DNA of 64,000 nucleotides from an uncultured Lachnospiraceae bacterium. Its GTDB lineage: Bacteria > Bacillota > Clostridia > Lachnospirales > Lachnospiraceae. Where the stretch lies: assembly GCA_946546945.1 (NCBI GenBank), contig CAMNOU010000001.1, forward strand, positions 1 through 64,000, read 5' to 3'. Shown piece after piece: positions 50,359 through 60,417 of the stretch. The notes under the pieces were generated by a model. That model was not told where the DNA came from and did not search any database. It was given only the letters and a program-made list of their open reading frames with translations. Both the position numbers and the translations under genes were made by a program. The number at the start of each line of letters is the position of its first letter. Positions within the stretch are counted from its first letter, which is position 1.

Positions 50359-51426
50359 ATGGCAAAATTAAGAGTTGGAGTAATCGGTATTGGTGAGATC
50401 GGAACGACAAAGCATCTGACACAGCTGGTGCGTCACGCAGATGAGGTGGAGGTGACAGCGCTGTGCGATATCATTCCGGAGCGCTGTGAGAAGGCAAACG
50501 AGCAGTTTGGATTGAACGCAAAAATCTATACAGATTACAAAGAAATCTGCGAGGATGAGAACGTGGATGTGATCCATGTGTGTACCCCCAATCCGTTGCA
50601 CTGTGAGATGACACTGAAGGCATTTGAGTGCGGAAAACATGTTTACTGCGAGAAACCGCTTGCCTGCACATGGGCAGATGCGCAGAAGATGCTGGAGGCG
50701 TACAAGGCAGCCGGAAAGAAGATGACCAGCGGTACACAGTGGAGATATAACACGGCTCCGATGGCAATGAAGAAAATGTACGAAAACGGGGAACTCGGAG
50801 ATGTATTTTATATCCGTTCCAGCCAGCTTCGTCCCCGCCGTCTGCCGGCTTATGGTGTTTATACCAGCAAAGAATTAAACGGCGGCGGTGTGCTGATGGA
50901 TGGCGGCCCTCACTCAATCGATCTTCCGATGTGGCTGACCAACAACTTTGATGTTGCGACCGTTCGTGGTGTGACTTTCGACAAGATGAAAGACTATCCG
51001 GAAGGGAATGATCTTGGTCCCTGGGATCCGGACAACTTCGATGTGGAAGATACCGCTATGGCGATGATCACCATGAAGAACGGTGCCATGTTCTACGTTG
51101 AGACAGCATGGGTTTCCAATATGCAGCAGGAAGCGCCGGGAATCATCGCTTCCATCTCCGGAACCAAGGCAGGCGTTGATATGGTCGGCCCCGGTTTTGA
51201 GACGGCAGTCCGTGTGACAAAGATGGTTGACGGCAAACTCACCACAGAGACCATCATTCCGGAAGAAAAATATGATATGTGGGCCTATGACATGGACAAA
51301 TGGGTAGAGGCAATCCTGGAGGATAAAGATCCGGCGACGCTTCCGGAGGAGGGTGCGATTGTTACCCGTGTCATCGAGGCCATCTACGAGTCCCAGGCTA
51401 CCGGAAAGACGATTGTATTTGATTAA
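50359..51426 (+). CDS. Gfo/Idh/MocA-family oxidoreductase, candidate glycoside 3-dehydrogenase
   Basis: A 355-residue protein with an N-terminal Rossmann fold (VGVIGIGEIGTTKHL), CEKPLACT (catalytic Lys about 98), and in the C-terminal domain GGGVLMDGGPHSIDLPMWL with the conserved Asp/His pair. In the puerarin-degrading PUE system a Gfo/Idh/MocA enzyme (DgpA) oxidises the 3-OH of the glucosyl group before C-C cleavage. This protein is the best candidate for that step in the window, but the assignment is by family and context only. Confidence 0.8.
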   Translation: MAKLRVGVIGIGEIGTTKHLTQLVRHADEVEVTALCDIIPERCEKANEQFGLNAKIYTDYKEICEDENVDVIHVCTPNPLHCEMTLKAFECGKHVYCEKPLACTWADAQKMLEAYKAAGKKMTSGTQWRYNTAPMAMKKMYENGELGDVFYIRSSQLRPRRLPAYGVYTSKELNGGGVLMDGGPHSIDLPMWLTNNFDVATVRGVTFDKMKDYPEGNDLGPWDPDNFDVEDTAMAMITMKNGAMFYVETAWVSNMQQEAPGIIASISGTKAGVDMVGPGFETAVRVTKMVDGKLTTETIIPEEKYDMWAYDMDKWVEAILEDKDPATLPEEGAIVTRVIEAIYESQATGKTIVFD

Positions 51427-51466
51427 GAATACTTATAAAAAACAACGAAAGGATGGAGTGGAAAAG

Positions 51467-53056
51467 ATGAAGATGAAAAAGATTGCTGTGCTCGGTATCG
51501 CCGGCATGATGGCAGCATCTCTTCTGACTGCATGCGGTTCCGGTGCAACTACAGAGGAAGGCGGCAACGCAGCTGGCACTGACGGGTCTGCGGCACAGAC
51601 AGAAACTGCTTCAACAGACACCAGATTTGATGAACTGCAGACCATCGAAGGATATGGAATGTCCTTCTACGGTGATGCCGGTTGGGCGGAAGTGCAGGAT
51701 GCTATTAATGAGATCACAGAGGAAGCCATCAATGTCCGGATCAATTATCATCCGATGGATGTGGCCAGCTATATGGAGCAGATCGGTCTGATGCTCTCCG
51801 GCGGCGAGTCATTTGATCTGGTGATGTGCACGGCTATTCCGGTTGTATCTTTCAGCACCATGCAGTCTCAGAGTGAGCTGATGGATATCACAGACTATCT
51901 GGATGAATATGCCCCGGAACTGGTGCAGACGGTTGGAAAATACATGGAGGCAACAACCGTAGAGGATAAGGTTTATGCCGTTCCGAACTTCAAAATGGAT
52001 AACAGCAAGTATTATATTTTTATGAGAAAAGACGTGCTGGATTATCTGGAACTGACCGAGAAGGCCCGCAGCTGTGACAGCTGGACAGAGGTGGAAGAAA
52101 TTCTGTATGCTGTAAAGGATGCTCAGGAGACACTTCCGGAAGAACTCCGCACAAACGCGATCATCAGTAACTCGGATGCCCAGGGATGCGTGATCTGTGA
52201 CTGCGCATGGGATTCCGCACCGGAAAACTTTGCGGACGGCCATGGAATGGATATCCTGGCAAATGCTTCCAAACTGGTCTATATCGATGAGAGTGATAAT
52301 CAGGTAAAGAACTGGTTCGCGACGGAAGATTATAAGACGATTGTGGAAAGAGCGCAGAAATGGCATCAGGATGGACTGGTGTACAAAGATGCGGCCACCA
52401 GTGATGAAACAGGCGATACCCTGATGGCTAACGGCATCACATTCTCCTACATGTGTGCGGCAGAGATGGGGGCTGAGGTTGCAAAGACAAACACAACCGG
52501 CCACGAGGTCGTTGCGGTAGAGTACGGCGCAATCCCGGTACAGACATACAACGTAAACTGCTGGGCATGGGCGGTGCCGAGTACATCTGAAAATCCGGAG
52601 GCGGCTGTGGCTTTTCTGAACCAGATGTATACCAATCCGGACATCGAGAATCTGTTTGTTTATGGTCTGGAAGGACGTGATTATGAGCTGAATGAGAATG
52701 GAGAGGCAGTTCGCAAAGACGATGCAGCATATCGCTGTGAGGACTTCCTGTTCGGCAATCAGTTCAACGCTTATCCGCCGGCAGGTATGGGCTCTGATTT
52801 CCGTGAGCTGAGCCTGAAGGACTTTGAGGAAGCAGAGATGTCCCCTTACTATGGTATGACCGTGAACACAGACCCGATTGCAAATGAGCTGACAGCTGTA
52901 AATAATGTTCTCGTGAAATACGAGCGTGGTCTGGAGAGCGGAACCACAGATATTTCAAGCCTGGACAGCATGCTGAGTGAGCTGGATGGCGCAGGATTAC
53001 AGACCGTCATCGATTATTACCAGCAGTGTCTGGATGAGTGGCTGGCAGAACAATAG
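51467..53056 (+). CDS. ABC sugar-binding lipoprotein (DUF3502-type), copy 1
   Basis: A 529-residue extracellular solute-binding protein. The start at 51467 lies after GGATGGAG. It has a signal peptide with lipobox LTAC (Cys about 24), a Thr/Ala/Gly-rich linker, and the motif YGMSFYGDAGWAEVQDAIN. The C-terminal part has the layout of DUF3502 oligosaccharide-binding proteins (LFVYGLEGRDYELNENGEA). There are no permease genes nearby. It is highly similar to the protein at 57130. It probably binds a glycan or glycoside and uses a transporter encoded elsewhere. Confidence 0.85.
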   Translation: MKMKKIAVLGIAGMMAASLLTACGSGATTEEGGNAAGTDGSAAQTETASTDTRFDELQTIEGYGMSFYGDAGWAEVQDAINEITEEAINVRINYHPMDVASYMEQIGLMLSGGESFDLVMCTAIPVVSFSTMQSQSELMDITDYLDEYAPELVQTVGKYMEATTVEDKVYAVPNFKMDNSKYYIFMRKDVLDYLELTEKARSCDSWTEVEEILYAVKDAQETLPEELRTNAIISNSDAQGCVICDCAWDSAPENFADGHGMDILANASKLVYIDESDNQVKNWFATEDYKTIVERAQKWHQDGLVYKDAATSDETGDTLMANGITFSYMCAAEMGAEVAKTNTTGHEVVAVEYGAIPVQTYNVNCWAWAVPSTSENPEAAVAFLNQMYTNPDIENLFVYGLEGRDYELNENGEAVRKDDAAYRCEDFLFGNQFNAYPPAGMGSDFRELSLKDFEEAEMSPYYGMTVNTDPIANELTAVNNVLVKYERGLESGTTDISSLDSMLSELDGAGLQTVIDYYQQCLDEWLAEQ

Positions 53057-53132
53057 GATAAATACCCCCTTAAAAATAAGTCGAAACGATAATCAACTCC
53101 TGATTGCATGTGATAGAATATTTAAGAATGTG

Positions 53133-53175
53133 AAAACACCAGGGAAGCCGTCCAAAAGGCACCCTGGTGTTTTTG
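53133..53175 (+). terminator. Rho-independent terminator after binding-protein operon
   Basis: AAAACACCAGGG...CCCTGGTGTTTTTG, twelve pairs with a T run, 76 bases after the stop. Confidence 0.9.
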
Positions 53176-53243
53176 TCTTATATTTGAAATTTTTTCTGAT
53201 CTTTTGTAACATATAGAAAAGATCTTTTTTGAGGAGGATCGTT

Positions 53244-55586
53244 ATGTCTGAACAATTGAATCTTCTGCTCTGTGCGGATAATGTTCGTAGAGAGCACAGA
53301 CATCAGGACGTAGAATTGATCTATGTTCTGCAGGGAAACCTGATGATTTTTATAGACCGGCAGGGTTTTGCGGCATCTGCAGGAGATATTCTGGTCATTA
53401 ATTCTGATTGCCTGCATTCGTGGAAGAGTCACAGCCAGGTGCTGATTTTTCAGATAAAGATAGATTATTTTTACCTGAAAAAGATCTTTCCGAATGAATC
53501 GGTCGTTTTTTGCTGCAACAGTGTACAGGAACCGGACAGCGATTACGGAAGAATCACATACCTGCTTGATAAAATGATAGAGAGCTGCAGTCTGAAAGAC
53601 AGGACACTTTATCTTCGCAGCATCTATTTTGCGCTGTGGCAGAGCATAACAGACAAGTATCGGATTAGAGCAAAGCAGAAAGAGCGGGATGAACGTATTC
53701 TGGGCATTCTGGAAGATATCCATACAAATTATCAGCAAACCATCCCGCTTTCCGTCATGGCCGGCCGGTGGTATATGTCAGAATCATCCTTTTCTCGTTT
53801 TTTCAAAAAGCATACGGGAAGTCATTATAGTGAATATTTGAGGAATGTCCGTCTGGAGCATGTCTGCGATGCATTGCTGCATACGAGGCTGACGATTACG
53901 GAAATAGCCGGCCGATGCGGATTTGCAAATGAATCGGTGCTGAACAAAAATTTTCGGAAACGCTTTCAGATGTCGCCGAAAGAATACCGGGTGAACCACG
54001 CCCCGGATGCCGAATCTCCGGATAGCCGGCCGATGGAAAAACAACTGGACAAATTTCTGGAAGAAACGCTCAATAAGAGCAGGGGAGCAGTTCAGGAGGC
54101 GGGCAGGGACAGGATCGTATACATGGATGATAAACAACTCCGGCAGGATGTAGAACTTTTGTGCATGAACGCCGGACTGGCTTCCGACCTTCTGACGGGC
54201 AAGATGCAGGAGCATGTGCGGATCATTACGGAAAACCTTGGCGTGAAATATCTGCGGGTCGTGAATCTGTTCGATGAGAGGATGAGCGTATGGTCCGGGA
54301 GGGATCCGTCGAAGCCGAATTTTGAGTTGATTGACCATGTTCTGGATTTCATCCTGGGATTGGGAACTATCCCCATTCTGGAATTGCCTGAAAATCCCAG
54401 AAAGATGATATATCGGATCGGCAACGATGCGGCGGGAGTGCAAAAAAGCTGCATCTATGATCTGCAGCAGTGGCTTTTTTTGCTGGATGCATTTTTGCGT
54501 CATCTGGTCGGACGATATACGCTGCGGGTTGTGGAAACCTGGCGAATCGAGCTTCGGGATGATCCGGAACAGGAAGTGTTCGGCAGTATCCCGTATCTGT
54601 TGTTTTATGAACAATCATACAGGATCATCCGCAGATACTTACCGGATAGTTCTATTGGTGCCTGCGGACTGAATCCGGACATGCTTCCGGAACGCCTGAA
54701 ACAGTATCTCGTTTACTGGAAACAGAATGAGAATCGGCCGCAGTATCTGACTATGATTACTTATCCCTACCGAGTCAGGCAGGAAATGGGCAAATATGAA
54801 CTTCTAAATATTGAGTCGGATACGGATTTTGTAAAAAAGGCGGTAGACAGATACAGAGTGTTTTTGCTGGATAACGAATACCCGGAGACCCCAATATGGG
54901 TGACGGAATGGAATACCTCTTTGTCGGAACGTAACATTTATAATGACAGCTGCGCAAAGGCATGTCATATGCTGATGCAGATGGCTTCCCTGGCGGGAGA
55001 TGAAACAGTGATGAGCTATAGTAATCTCAGCGATTACAGATCCATGTTTTTTGAGGCGGAGCTTCCGCTGAAAGGGGCGACCGGGATGCTTTCGAAAGAC
55101 GGACTGTATAAACCGGCTTATTATGCCATGGAATTCTGGATGATGCAGGGGAAGTATCTGCTGGGATATGGTGAGAATTATGTGGTCACGGCAGAAGAGG
55201 ATGGCAGTATCTGTATTCTTGCCTTTCATCCGCAGACGTTCAATTACAGTTATTATATGAAACCAGAAGATGAGTGGACAGTAAAGGACCTGCCCTATCT
55301 GTTTGATGACACAAAGGAACGCAGGCTGTCATTTCTGATCAGAAATATGAAAAACGGGAGGAAAAAAATCCGAAGATACCGCGTGAGGGCGGAGGAGGGA
55401 TCGGTCTTGTCTGAGTGGGCAAAGCTGGGGTATGAAAAAAACCTCTTTTCGAAAGAGATTTCCTATCTTCAGAATTTGTGTACGCCGAGGCTTGAGATAG
55501 AGCGGCTGGAGGTATCTCAGGAAGAGGGAAGGATCGAGTTCTCAGTGGAACCGAATGAAATGACGCTGATTACGATAACAGAATAA
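53244..55586 (+). CDS. AraC regulator with C-terminal degenerate GH39-like domain (third intact copy)
   Basis: A 780-residue regulator with a cupin (VELIYVLQGNLMIFIDRQG, 1-110), AraC HTH (IPLSVMAGRWYMSESSFSRFF, about 170-255) and a GH39-like barrel (about 290-660). VTEWNTSLSERN keeps the nucleophile motif; at the acid/base site WRIELRDDPEQE replaces WNEP. It is more distant from the module B and C regulators than they are from each other. ATG 53244 follows GAGGAGG. It stands between two binding-protein genes, its probable targets. Confidence 0.84.
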   Translation: MSEQLNLLLCADNVRREHRHQDVELIYVLQGNLMIFIDRQGFAASAGDILVINSDCLHSWKSHSQVLIFQIKIDYFYLKKIFPNESVVFCCNSVQEPDSDYGRITYLLDKMIESCSLKDRTLYLRSIYFALWQSITDKYRIRAKQKERDERILGILEDIHTNYQQTIPLSVMAGRWYMSESSFSRFFKKHTGSHYSEYLRNVRLEHVCDALLHTRLTITEIAGRCGFANESVLNKNFRKRFQMSPKEYRVNHAPDAESPDSRPMEKQLDKFLEETLNKSRGAVQEAGRDRIVYMDDKQLRQDVELLCMNAGLASDLLTGKMQEHVRIITENLGVKYLRVVNLFDERMSVWSGRDPSKPNFELIDHVLDFILGLGTIPILELPENPRKMIYRIGNDAAGVQKSCIYDLQQWLFLLDAFLRHLVGRYTLRVVETWRIELRDDPEQEVFGSIPYLLFYEQSYRIIRRYLPDSSIGACGLNPDMLPERLKQYLVYWKQNENRPQYLTMITYPYRVRQEMGKYELLNIESDTDFVKKAVDRYRVFLLDNEYPETPIWVTEWNTSLSERNIYNDSCAKACHMLMQMASLAGDETVMSYSNLSDYRSMFFEAELPLKGATGMLSKDGLYKPAYYAMEFWMMQGKYLLGYGENYVVTAEEDGSICILAFHPQTFNYSYYMKPEDEWTVKDLPYLFDDTKERRLSFLIRNMKNGRKKIRRYRVRAEEGSVLSEWAKLGYEKNLFSKEISYLQNLCTPRLEIERLEVSQEEGRIEFSVEPNEMTLITITE

Positions 55587-55599
55587 CAGGTTTATAAAA

Positions 55600-55646
55600 G
55601 AAATGTGCAAGAAAAGACTGAAAAACAGTGTTATCTTGCGCATTTC
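55600..55646. terminator. Stem-loop after the third AraC-GH39 gene
   Basis: GAAATGtGCAAGA.../...TCTTGCgCATTTC, 13 positions with one mismatch and a long loop, followed only by CCTTG. It resembles the terminators behind the other two regulators in position but lacks a T run. Confidence 0.5.
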
Positions 55647-55766
55647 CTTGTCTGGAAGAGATAATCACAAAGGTGGAATGGGATTATGAAAGAGAATTTA
55701 TTTTTTCATGCACATACTTCTGATACACTCAGATTATAAAAGCAATAGATGGAAGGAGGCATGTGA

Positions 55767-57104
55767 ATGACACAGATCAGGACGGAATATGGTCTGGTGC
55801 AGGGATGTGAAGAGGATGGATACACGGTATATAAAGGGATTCCGTACGCAAAACCTCCTTGCGGAGATCTCCGATGGCGAAAGCCGCAGGAAGTGGATCC
55901 CTGGGATGGCGTTTTTCATGCAGATACATTTGGAAACATGTGTGTGCAGGAGCTGCCAAAAGCAGATAATCCGATCACAGGAAGATTCTTAAAGGAATTT
56001 TACAGCAATCCGGATTTTGCCCCGGGGATGAGTGAGGACTGCCTGTATCTGAATATCTGGACTCCGAACGATGCGGCAGGAAAGAAACTGCCGGTCGCAT
56101 TCTGGATTCACGGAGGCGGGTTCGGAGGTGGATACGGAAGTGAACTGGAGTTTGACGGAGAAGCTTTCTGCAAAAAAAATGTGATTCTGGTAACTATTAA
56201 TTATCGTCTGAATGTCTTTGGCTTTCTGGCACACCCGTGGTTGAGTGCGGAAAGTGAAAACGGAGTTTCCGGAAATTATGGATGTCTGGATCAGATCGCG
56301 GCGCTGAAGTGGGTGTATCGTAACATTGAAGCATTCGGGGGAGATCCGGAAAATATCACCATCTTCGGACAGTCGGCCGGAAGCATGAGTACACAGGTAC
56401 TGATCTCCAGTGAACTGACAGAAGACATTCCGGCAAAGGCAATCATGCAAAGCGGGATGACCTGTGAGGCAGATTTTCTGTATACACCTACACTGAAAGA
56501 AGAGGAAGAAGTTGGCTGCCGTATTGTTGAGATTGCCGGGGCAAACAGCCTGGAAGAGCTCAGAAAACTCCCGGCTGAAGTGCTTTTCGCGGCGAAGAGT
56601 GCGTTTGATGCGGAATCATGGAAGCTGGGAAAGGGATTGATGGTTGTGCCAAATGCTGACGGCTATCTGCTCAAAGAAACGGTCAGAGAAATATGGCGGC
56701 ACGGGAAAATGAAGCAGATTCCATACATGATCGGCAGTGTCACAGATGATCTTGGAGCGGTACCGAAAGATGTGAAAGCGGATCGGCCGGGGATTTTGCA
56801 GGAAGAAGCCATCCGTTTCAGCCTGAAGGCAGAAGAAACATATGGCATGCCGGCGTATCTGTATTTCTTTTCCCGCCGGCTTCCCGGAGACGACTGGGGA
56901 GCATTTCACTGTGCGGAAATCTGGTACATGATGGGGACATTAAAGCGGTGCTGGCGTCCGATGACAGAACAGGATGAACAGCTGAGTGATCAGATGGTCA
57001 CTTACTGGACAAATTTCATGAAATACGGAAATCCGGAAACAGCTGAGACCGAAGAATGGAAGCCGTATTCAAAAGCGGAGCATTTCGTAAAACAATTTCT
57101 CTAA
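55767..57104 (+). CDS. Carboxylesterase (type B, alpha/beta hydrolase)
   Basis: A 445-residue esterase: YKGIPYAKPPCGDLRW and SEDCLYLNIWTP at the N-terminus, oxyanion loop FWIHGGGFGGGYGS (about 115), nucleophile Ser in IFGQSAGSMST (about 205) and a likely catalytic His in GAFHCAEIWYM. Type B members are often 480-520 residues, so it is somewhat short but complete in motifs. There is no signal peptide, so it acts in the cytoplasm, possibly removing acyl groups from imported glycosides. It is coupled to the second binding-protein gene (25-base gap). Confidence 0.87.
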   Translation: MTQIRTEYGLVQGCEEDGYTVYKGIPYAKPPCGDLRWRKPQEVDPWDGVFHADTFGNMCVQELPKADNPITGRFLKEFYSNPDFAPGMSEDCLYLNIWTPNDAAGKKLPVAFWIHGGGFGGGYGSELEFDGEAFCKKNVILVTINYRLNVFGFLAHPWLSAESENGVSGNYGCLDQIAALKWVYRNIEAFGGDPENITIFGQSAGSMSTQVLISSELTEDIPAKAIMQSGMTCEADFLYTPTLKEEEEVGCRIVEIAGANSLEELRKLPAEVLFAAKSAFDAESWKLGKGLMVVPNADGYLLKETVREIWRHGKMKQIPYMIGSVTDDLGAVPKDVKADRPGILQEEAIRFSLKAEETYGMPAYLYFFSRRLPGDDWGAFHCAEIWYMMGTLKRCWRPMTEQDEQLSDQMVTYWTNFMKYGNPETAETEEWKPYSKAEHFVKQFL

Positions 57105-57129
57105 AGAGAAGGAAGGAAAGGAGCAGAAA

Positions 57130-58716
57130 ATGAAAGCAACAAAAATAATTGCCATGCTGCTGACCGGGGCATTGGGATGCAGTTTATTTGCCGGATGCGG
57201 GGCAGCCACAGAGAGTGAGGAGCAGACACAGAATATTGCCAGTGCTGCAGAAGAGACAGCGCAAGAGAGTACCTTTGAGGGATTCGATACGTTACAGACC
57301 ATAGATATGTATGGTATGTCCTTTTTCGGTGACGATGGCCTGACCGAAGTAATGGATGAAATCAACGCAATTTCCGAGGAACAGATCAATGTGCATGTAA
57401 ATTATAACCCTCTGGATATCGCTTCCTATATGCAGCAGGTCGGTCTGATGTTATCCGGCGGAGAAGCGTATGATCTGACATTGGTAACATCCATTCCGGT
57501 CGTATCGTTTTCAACCATGACAGCGCAGAACGAGCTGATGGATATCACGGATTATATTGACGAGTATGCGCCTCAGCTGAAAGAGAAACTGGGTTTTTAT
57601 ATGGATGCAACTACGTTGAACGATTCTGTTTACGCAGTTCCGTGTTACCGTCAGTATAATTCTTCACTCTATATTTTCATGAGAGAAGATATTCTGGATG
57701 AACTGGGGCTCACCGAGCAGGCAAGAGCGATTCAGAGCTGGTCCGACTATGAAGCAATTATGATGGCAGTAAAAGAGGCGCAGGATAACGGACAGCTTCC
57801 GGAAGAAATGAAAGTAAACGCCATGATCTGCAACGCGGATTCACAGGGAACAGTCATTAATTCCGGCTATTGTAATACCGGGGCGGAACAGCTGGCAGAC
57901 ACACATGGATATGATGGACTGGGCGACAACAACAAGATCATCTATGTGGATGAAAACGGAAAAGTCGGAAACTACTTTGAGACAGAAGATTACAGAGCAT
58001 CGGTAGAACGTGTGAACAGATGGTACAACGAAGGTCTGGTATATAAGGATGCGGCAACTTCCGCGGATGGATCCGATGCGCTGATGATGTCCGGTACGAC
58101 CTTTTCCTTTGTCGGACAGGCGGAATATGGAGCAGAGGCGGTCAAAGAAATGCAGTGTCAGAAACCGCTCGTAGCTGTTAAGGTGTGCGATATCCCGGTT
58201 CAGACGGCGAACGGCAACAGCTGGGGCTGGGCGGTGCCGACCACTTCTCAGAAACCGGAGGCGGCAGTGGCATTCCTGAATCTGATGTACAATAACCCCG
58301 AAGTGGAAAACCTTTTCGTCTATGGTATCGAAGGCCGTGATTATGAGGTGAATGAAGAAGGAGAAGCTGTCATTCTGGAGGATCATAAGTATCAGTGCAG
58401 TGATTTCTTCTTCGGTGATCAATTCCTGGCATATCCGAGTGAGGGGAATGGAGGAAGCTTCCGAGAGGATTCTCTGGCAGATCTGAAAGCGGCAGAGGTA
58501 TCTCCCTATTACGGATGTGTGGTCAATACGGACAGTGTTGCAAACGAACTGACAGCATTGCTGGCTGTATTAAAGAAATATGAGCCGGGATTAGAGAGCG
58601 GAAGTGCGGATCCGGCAACAATCGATGCGATGAATGCGGAATTAAAAGACAGCGGGCTTCAGGCAGTACTGGATACTTATCAGGAACAGCTGGATGCATG
58701 GCTCGCACAGCAGTAA
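57130..58716 (+). CDS. ABC sugar-binding lipoprotein (DUF3502-type), copy 2
   Basis: A 528-residue paralogue of the protein at 51467. It has a lipobox FAGC (Cys about 23), then IDMYGMSFFGDDGLTEVMDEIN, LMLSGGEAYDLTLVTSIPVVSFSTM and LFVYGIEGRDYEVNEEGEA. Most of the length aligns without gaps to copy 1, so the pair arose by duplication and may differ in ligand. No permeases are encoded in the window. The start follows GAAAGGAG. Confidence 0.85.
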   Translation: MKATKIIAMLLTGALGCSLFAGCGAATESEEQTQNIASAAEETAQESTFEGFDTLQTIDMYGMSFFGDDGLTEVMDEINAISEEQINVHVNYNPLDIASYMQQVGLMLSGGEAYDLTLVTSIPVVSFSTMTAQNELMDITDYIDEYAPQLKEKLGFYMDATTLNDSVYAVPCYRQYNSSLYIFMREDILDELGLTEQARAIQSWSDYEAIMMAVKEAQDNGQLPEEMKVNAMICNADSQGTVINSGYCNTGAEQLADTHGYDGLGDNNKIIYVDENGKVGNYFETEDYRASVERVNRWYNEGLVYKDAATSADGSDALMMSGTTFSFVGQAEYGAEAVKEMQCQKPLVAVKVCDIPVQTANGNSWGWAVPTTSQKPEAAVAFLNLMYNNPEVENLFVYGIEGRDYEVNEEGEAVILEDHKYQCSDFFFGDQFLAYPSEGNGGSFREDSLADLKAAEVSPYYGCVVNTDSVANELTALLAVLKKYEPGLESGSADPATIDAMNAELKDSGLQAVLDTYQEQLDAWLAQQ

Positions 58717-58781
58717 TTATTGATACCCTTCTATAAGTGTTAAAAAGTTCTCCCCAAGAAATGATAAGAATGTTGATTTTC

Positions 58782-58816
58782 GGAGCTGCTGCACACGGTG
58801 CGGCAGCTCCTTTTTT
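58782..58816 (+). terminator. Rho-independent terminator after second binding protein
   Basis: GGAGCTGC...GCAGCTCC followed by TTTTTT. Confidence 0.88.
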
Positions 58817-58911
58817 GATTCCTTAAAAAGAACCCAAAGACAGGATTCCCAATCGTATAAAAGATGTGTTATGATGAATAAAATAAAGAGGAGTACAGAG
58901 AAGGAGGAAGC

Positions 58912-59442
58912 ATGATGAGAGAGACCTTGCATGACTTAAAGAACAGACGCAGTGTGAAGGAGTACAAAAAAGATCAGATTAAAGACGAAGAGCTTCAGGA
59001 AATACTGGAAGCCGGCATGAATGCACCCTCGGGCGGCAACCGGCAGTCTGCGATTTTTATTGTTGTTCAGAAGAAAGAGTGGATCGATAAACTCTGCCGT
59101 CTCAACGCACAGATTGCGGGAGCGCCGGAGGGCTTCGACGTATTTTACGGGGCGCCGACCGTGATTGTGGTGGCAGCTTCCACTTCGACTCCGGATGCGA
59201 TCAAAGACGGATCCTTATGTATCGGGAATATGCTGAATGCGGCCTATGCGATGGGGCTTGGCGGAAGATGGATCAACCGTGCGGACGGCATGCTGGAAGA
59301 TGAACTCGGAAAAGAACTTCTGAAGGAAGCGGGATACGAAGGAGAATACATTGGGGTGGGCAATGTGATCCTCGGATACCCGGCCGGGGATTATCCGGCG
59401 CCGATTGAGCACAAGAAGGATTATTACCGGATTATCCGGTAG
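58912..59442 (+). CDS. Nitroreductase-family FMN oxidoreductase
   Basis: A 176-residue protein of the nitroreductase fold: NRRSVKEYKKDQI (FMN phosphate binding, about 10-22), AGMNAPSGGNRQSAIFIVV and NVILGYPAGDYPAP. It is likely a homodimer that binds FMN and reduces nitro, quinone or enone groups with NAD(P)H. The start follows AAGGAGGAAGC, with two adjacent ATGs. It is convergent with the LysR gene. Confidence 0.87.
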   Translation: MMRETLHDLKNRRSVKEYKKDQIKDEELQEILEAGMNAPSGGNRQSAIFIVVQKKEWIDKLCRLNAQIAGAPEGFDVFYGAPTVIVVAASTSTPDAIKDGSLCIGNMLNAAYAMGLGGRWINRADGMLEDELGKELLKEAGYEGEYIGVGNVILGYPAGDYPAPIEHKKDYYRIIR

Positions 59443-59468
59443 GAACACAGAAACGAGGTCAGGAAGCT

Positions 59469-60350
59469 CTAGTCGCTGCGCTTCAGCGCATTCAGATAAT
59501 CCCTGACATACGGATTCTGGCATTTCTCGGGATCCCAGAGAGCATAATAATCCGTAAACAGAGGCAGAGGAATCGTGCGGTAGTCTGAAGAACTGACATC
59601 CGTATGCCATCCGGTACAGATGGTGAAGCATTCATTGGAACGCAGAAACAGGGATACGGAGTCGACACTGTCCAGATAGATCACTTCCTTTGGGCCTCTC
59701 CCAAACAGCTTTTGCGCGGTCTGATTCAACAGATCGCGCATTTTTTGCGGGAGCATTTTGGGAAGGAAAAGGGTGGTGTCGGCGATGGCGTTCAGCTGCA
59801 CATTCTGCGGATCCGCAAAGGCCCGGTGTTTTTTGGATGCTACGATATAATATGGAACGGATGTCTGTGTCATCCGGATCGACTCATACTGTTTGCCTAA
59901 AGGGCGCAGTTCTTTTGCACAGATCAGGATTTCTCCGCGGTTCAGAACTTTTTCAAAATCTTCACACTCTATAAAATTTGCAAAGTGTTTAAAAGAAGGA
60001 TGTTCAGCCATGAATGTTGTCGTGGAAGAAATGAAGGAATCCGGAAATGTAGTTCCACGCATCAGGTTGACCAGAACCAGAGATTCTTCCATATGCAGCT
60101 GTACGGTGTGCAGTGTCTGCTGATAGATGTCCTCGCATTGTTTCAGTCCATTGTAGAAAATTTCCCCGATCTCGGTCAGCTGGATCTGCCTCCGGACAGA
60201 CCGGTCGACCAGCGAGCCGCCGATTTCCTGTTCCAGAGACGCGATGTGTCTGCTGACGGCCGGCTGAGAGATATACATGGAGGCGGCTGTTTTTGTGTAG
60301 CTTAAGGTTTCCGCAAGTTTCAAAAAGCATGTAATGTCCTGAATGGTCAT
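59469..60350 (-). CDS. LysR-family transcriptional regulator
   Basis: A 293-residue LysR protein. Its N-terminal winged helix (ITCFLKLAETLSYTKTAASMYISQPAVSRHIASLEQEIGGSL, 4-45) is followed by the effector-binding domain (about 90-290). The start faces the PRD regulator gene, so it may control itself and that divergent gene, or the convergent nitroreductase. The ligand is unknown. Confidence 0.88.
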   Translation of the reverse strand: MTIQDITCFLKLAETLSYTKTAASMYISQPAVSRHIASLEQEIGGSLVDRSVRRQIQLTEIGEIFYNGLKQCEDIYQQTLHTVQLHMEESLVLVNLMRGTTFPDSFISSTTTFMAEHPSFKHFANFIECEDFEKVLNRGEILICAKELRPLGKQYESIRMTQTSVPYYIVASKKHRAFADPQNVQLNAIADTTLFLPKMLPQKMRDLLNQTAQKLFGRGPKEVIYLDSVDSVSLFLRSNECFTICTGWHTDVSSSDYRTIPLPLFTDYYALWDPEKCQNPYVRDYLNALKRSD

Positions 60351-60417
60351 AAGAGAACTCCTTATTATTACACTATCGTTATAAGTAAATCATAAGCAGG
60401 GGAAAAGGAAAAGTCAA

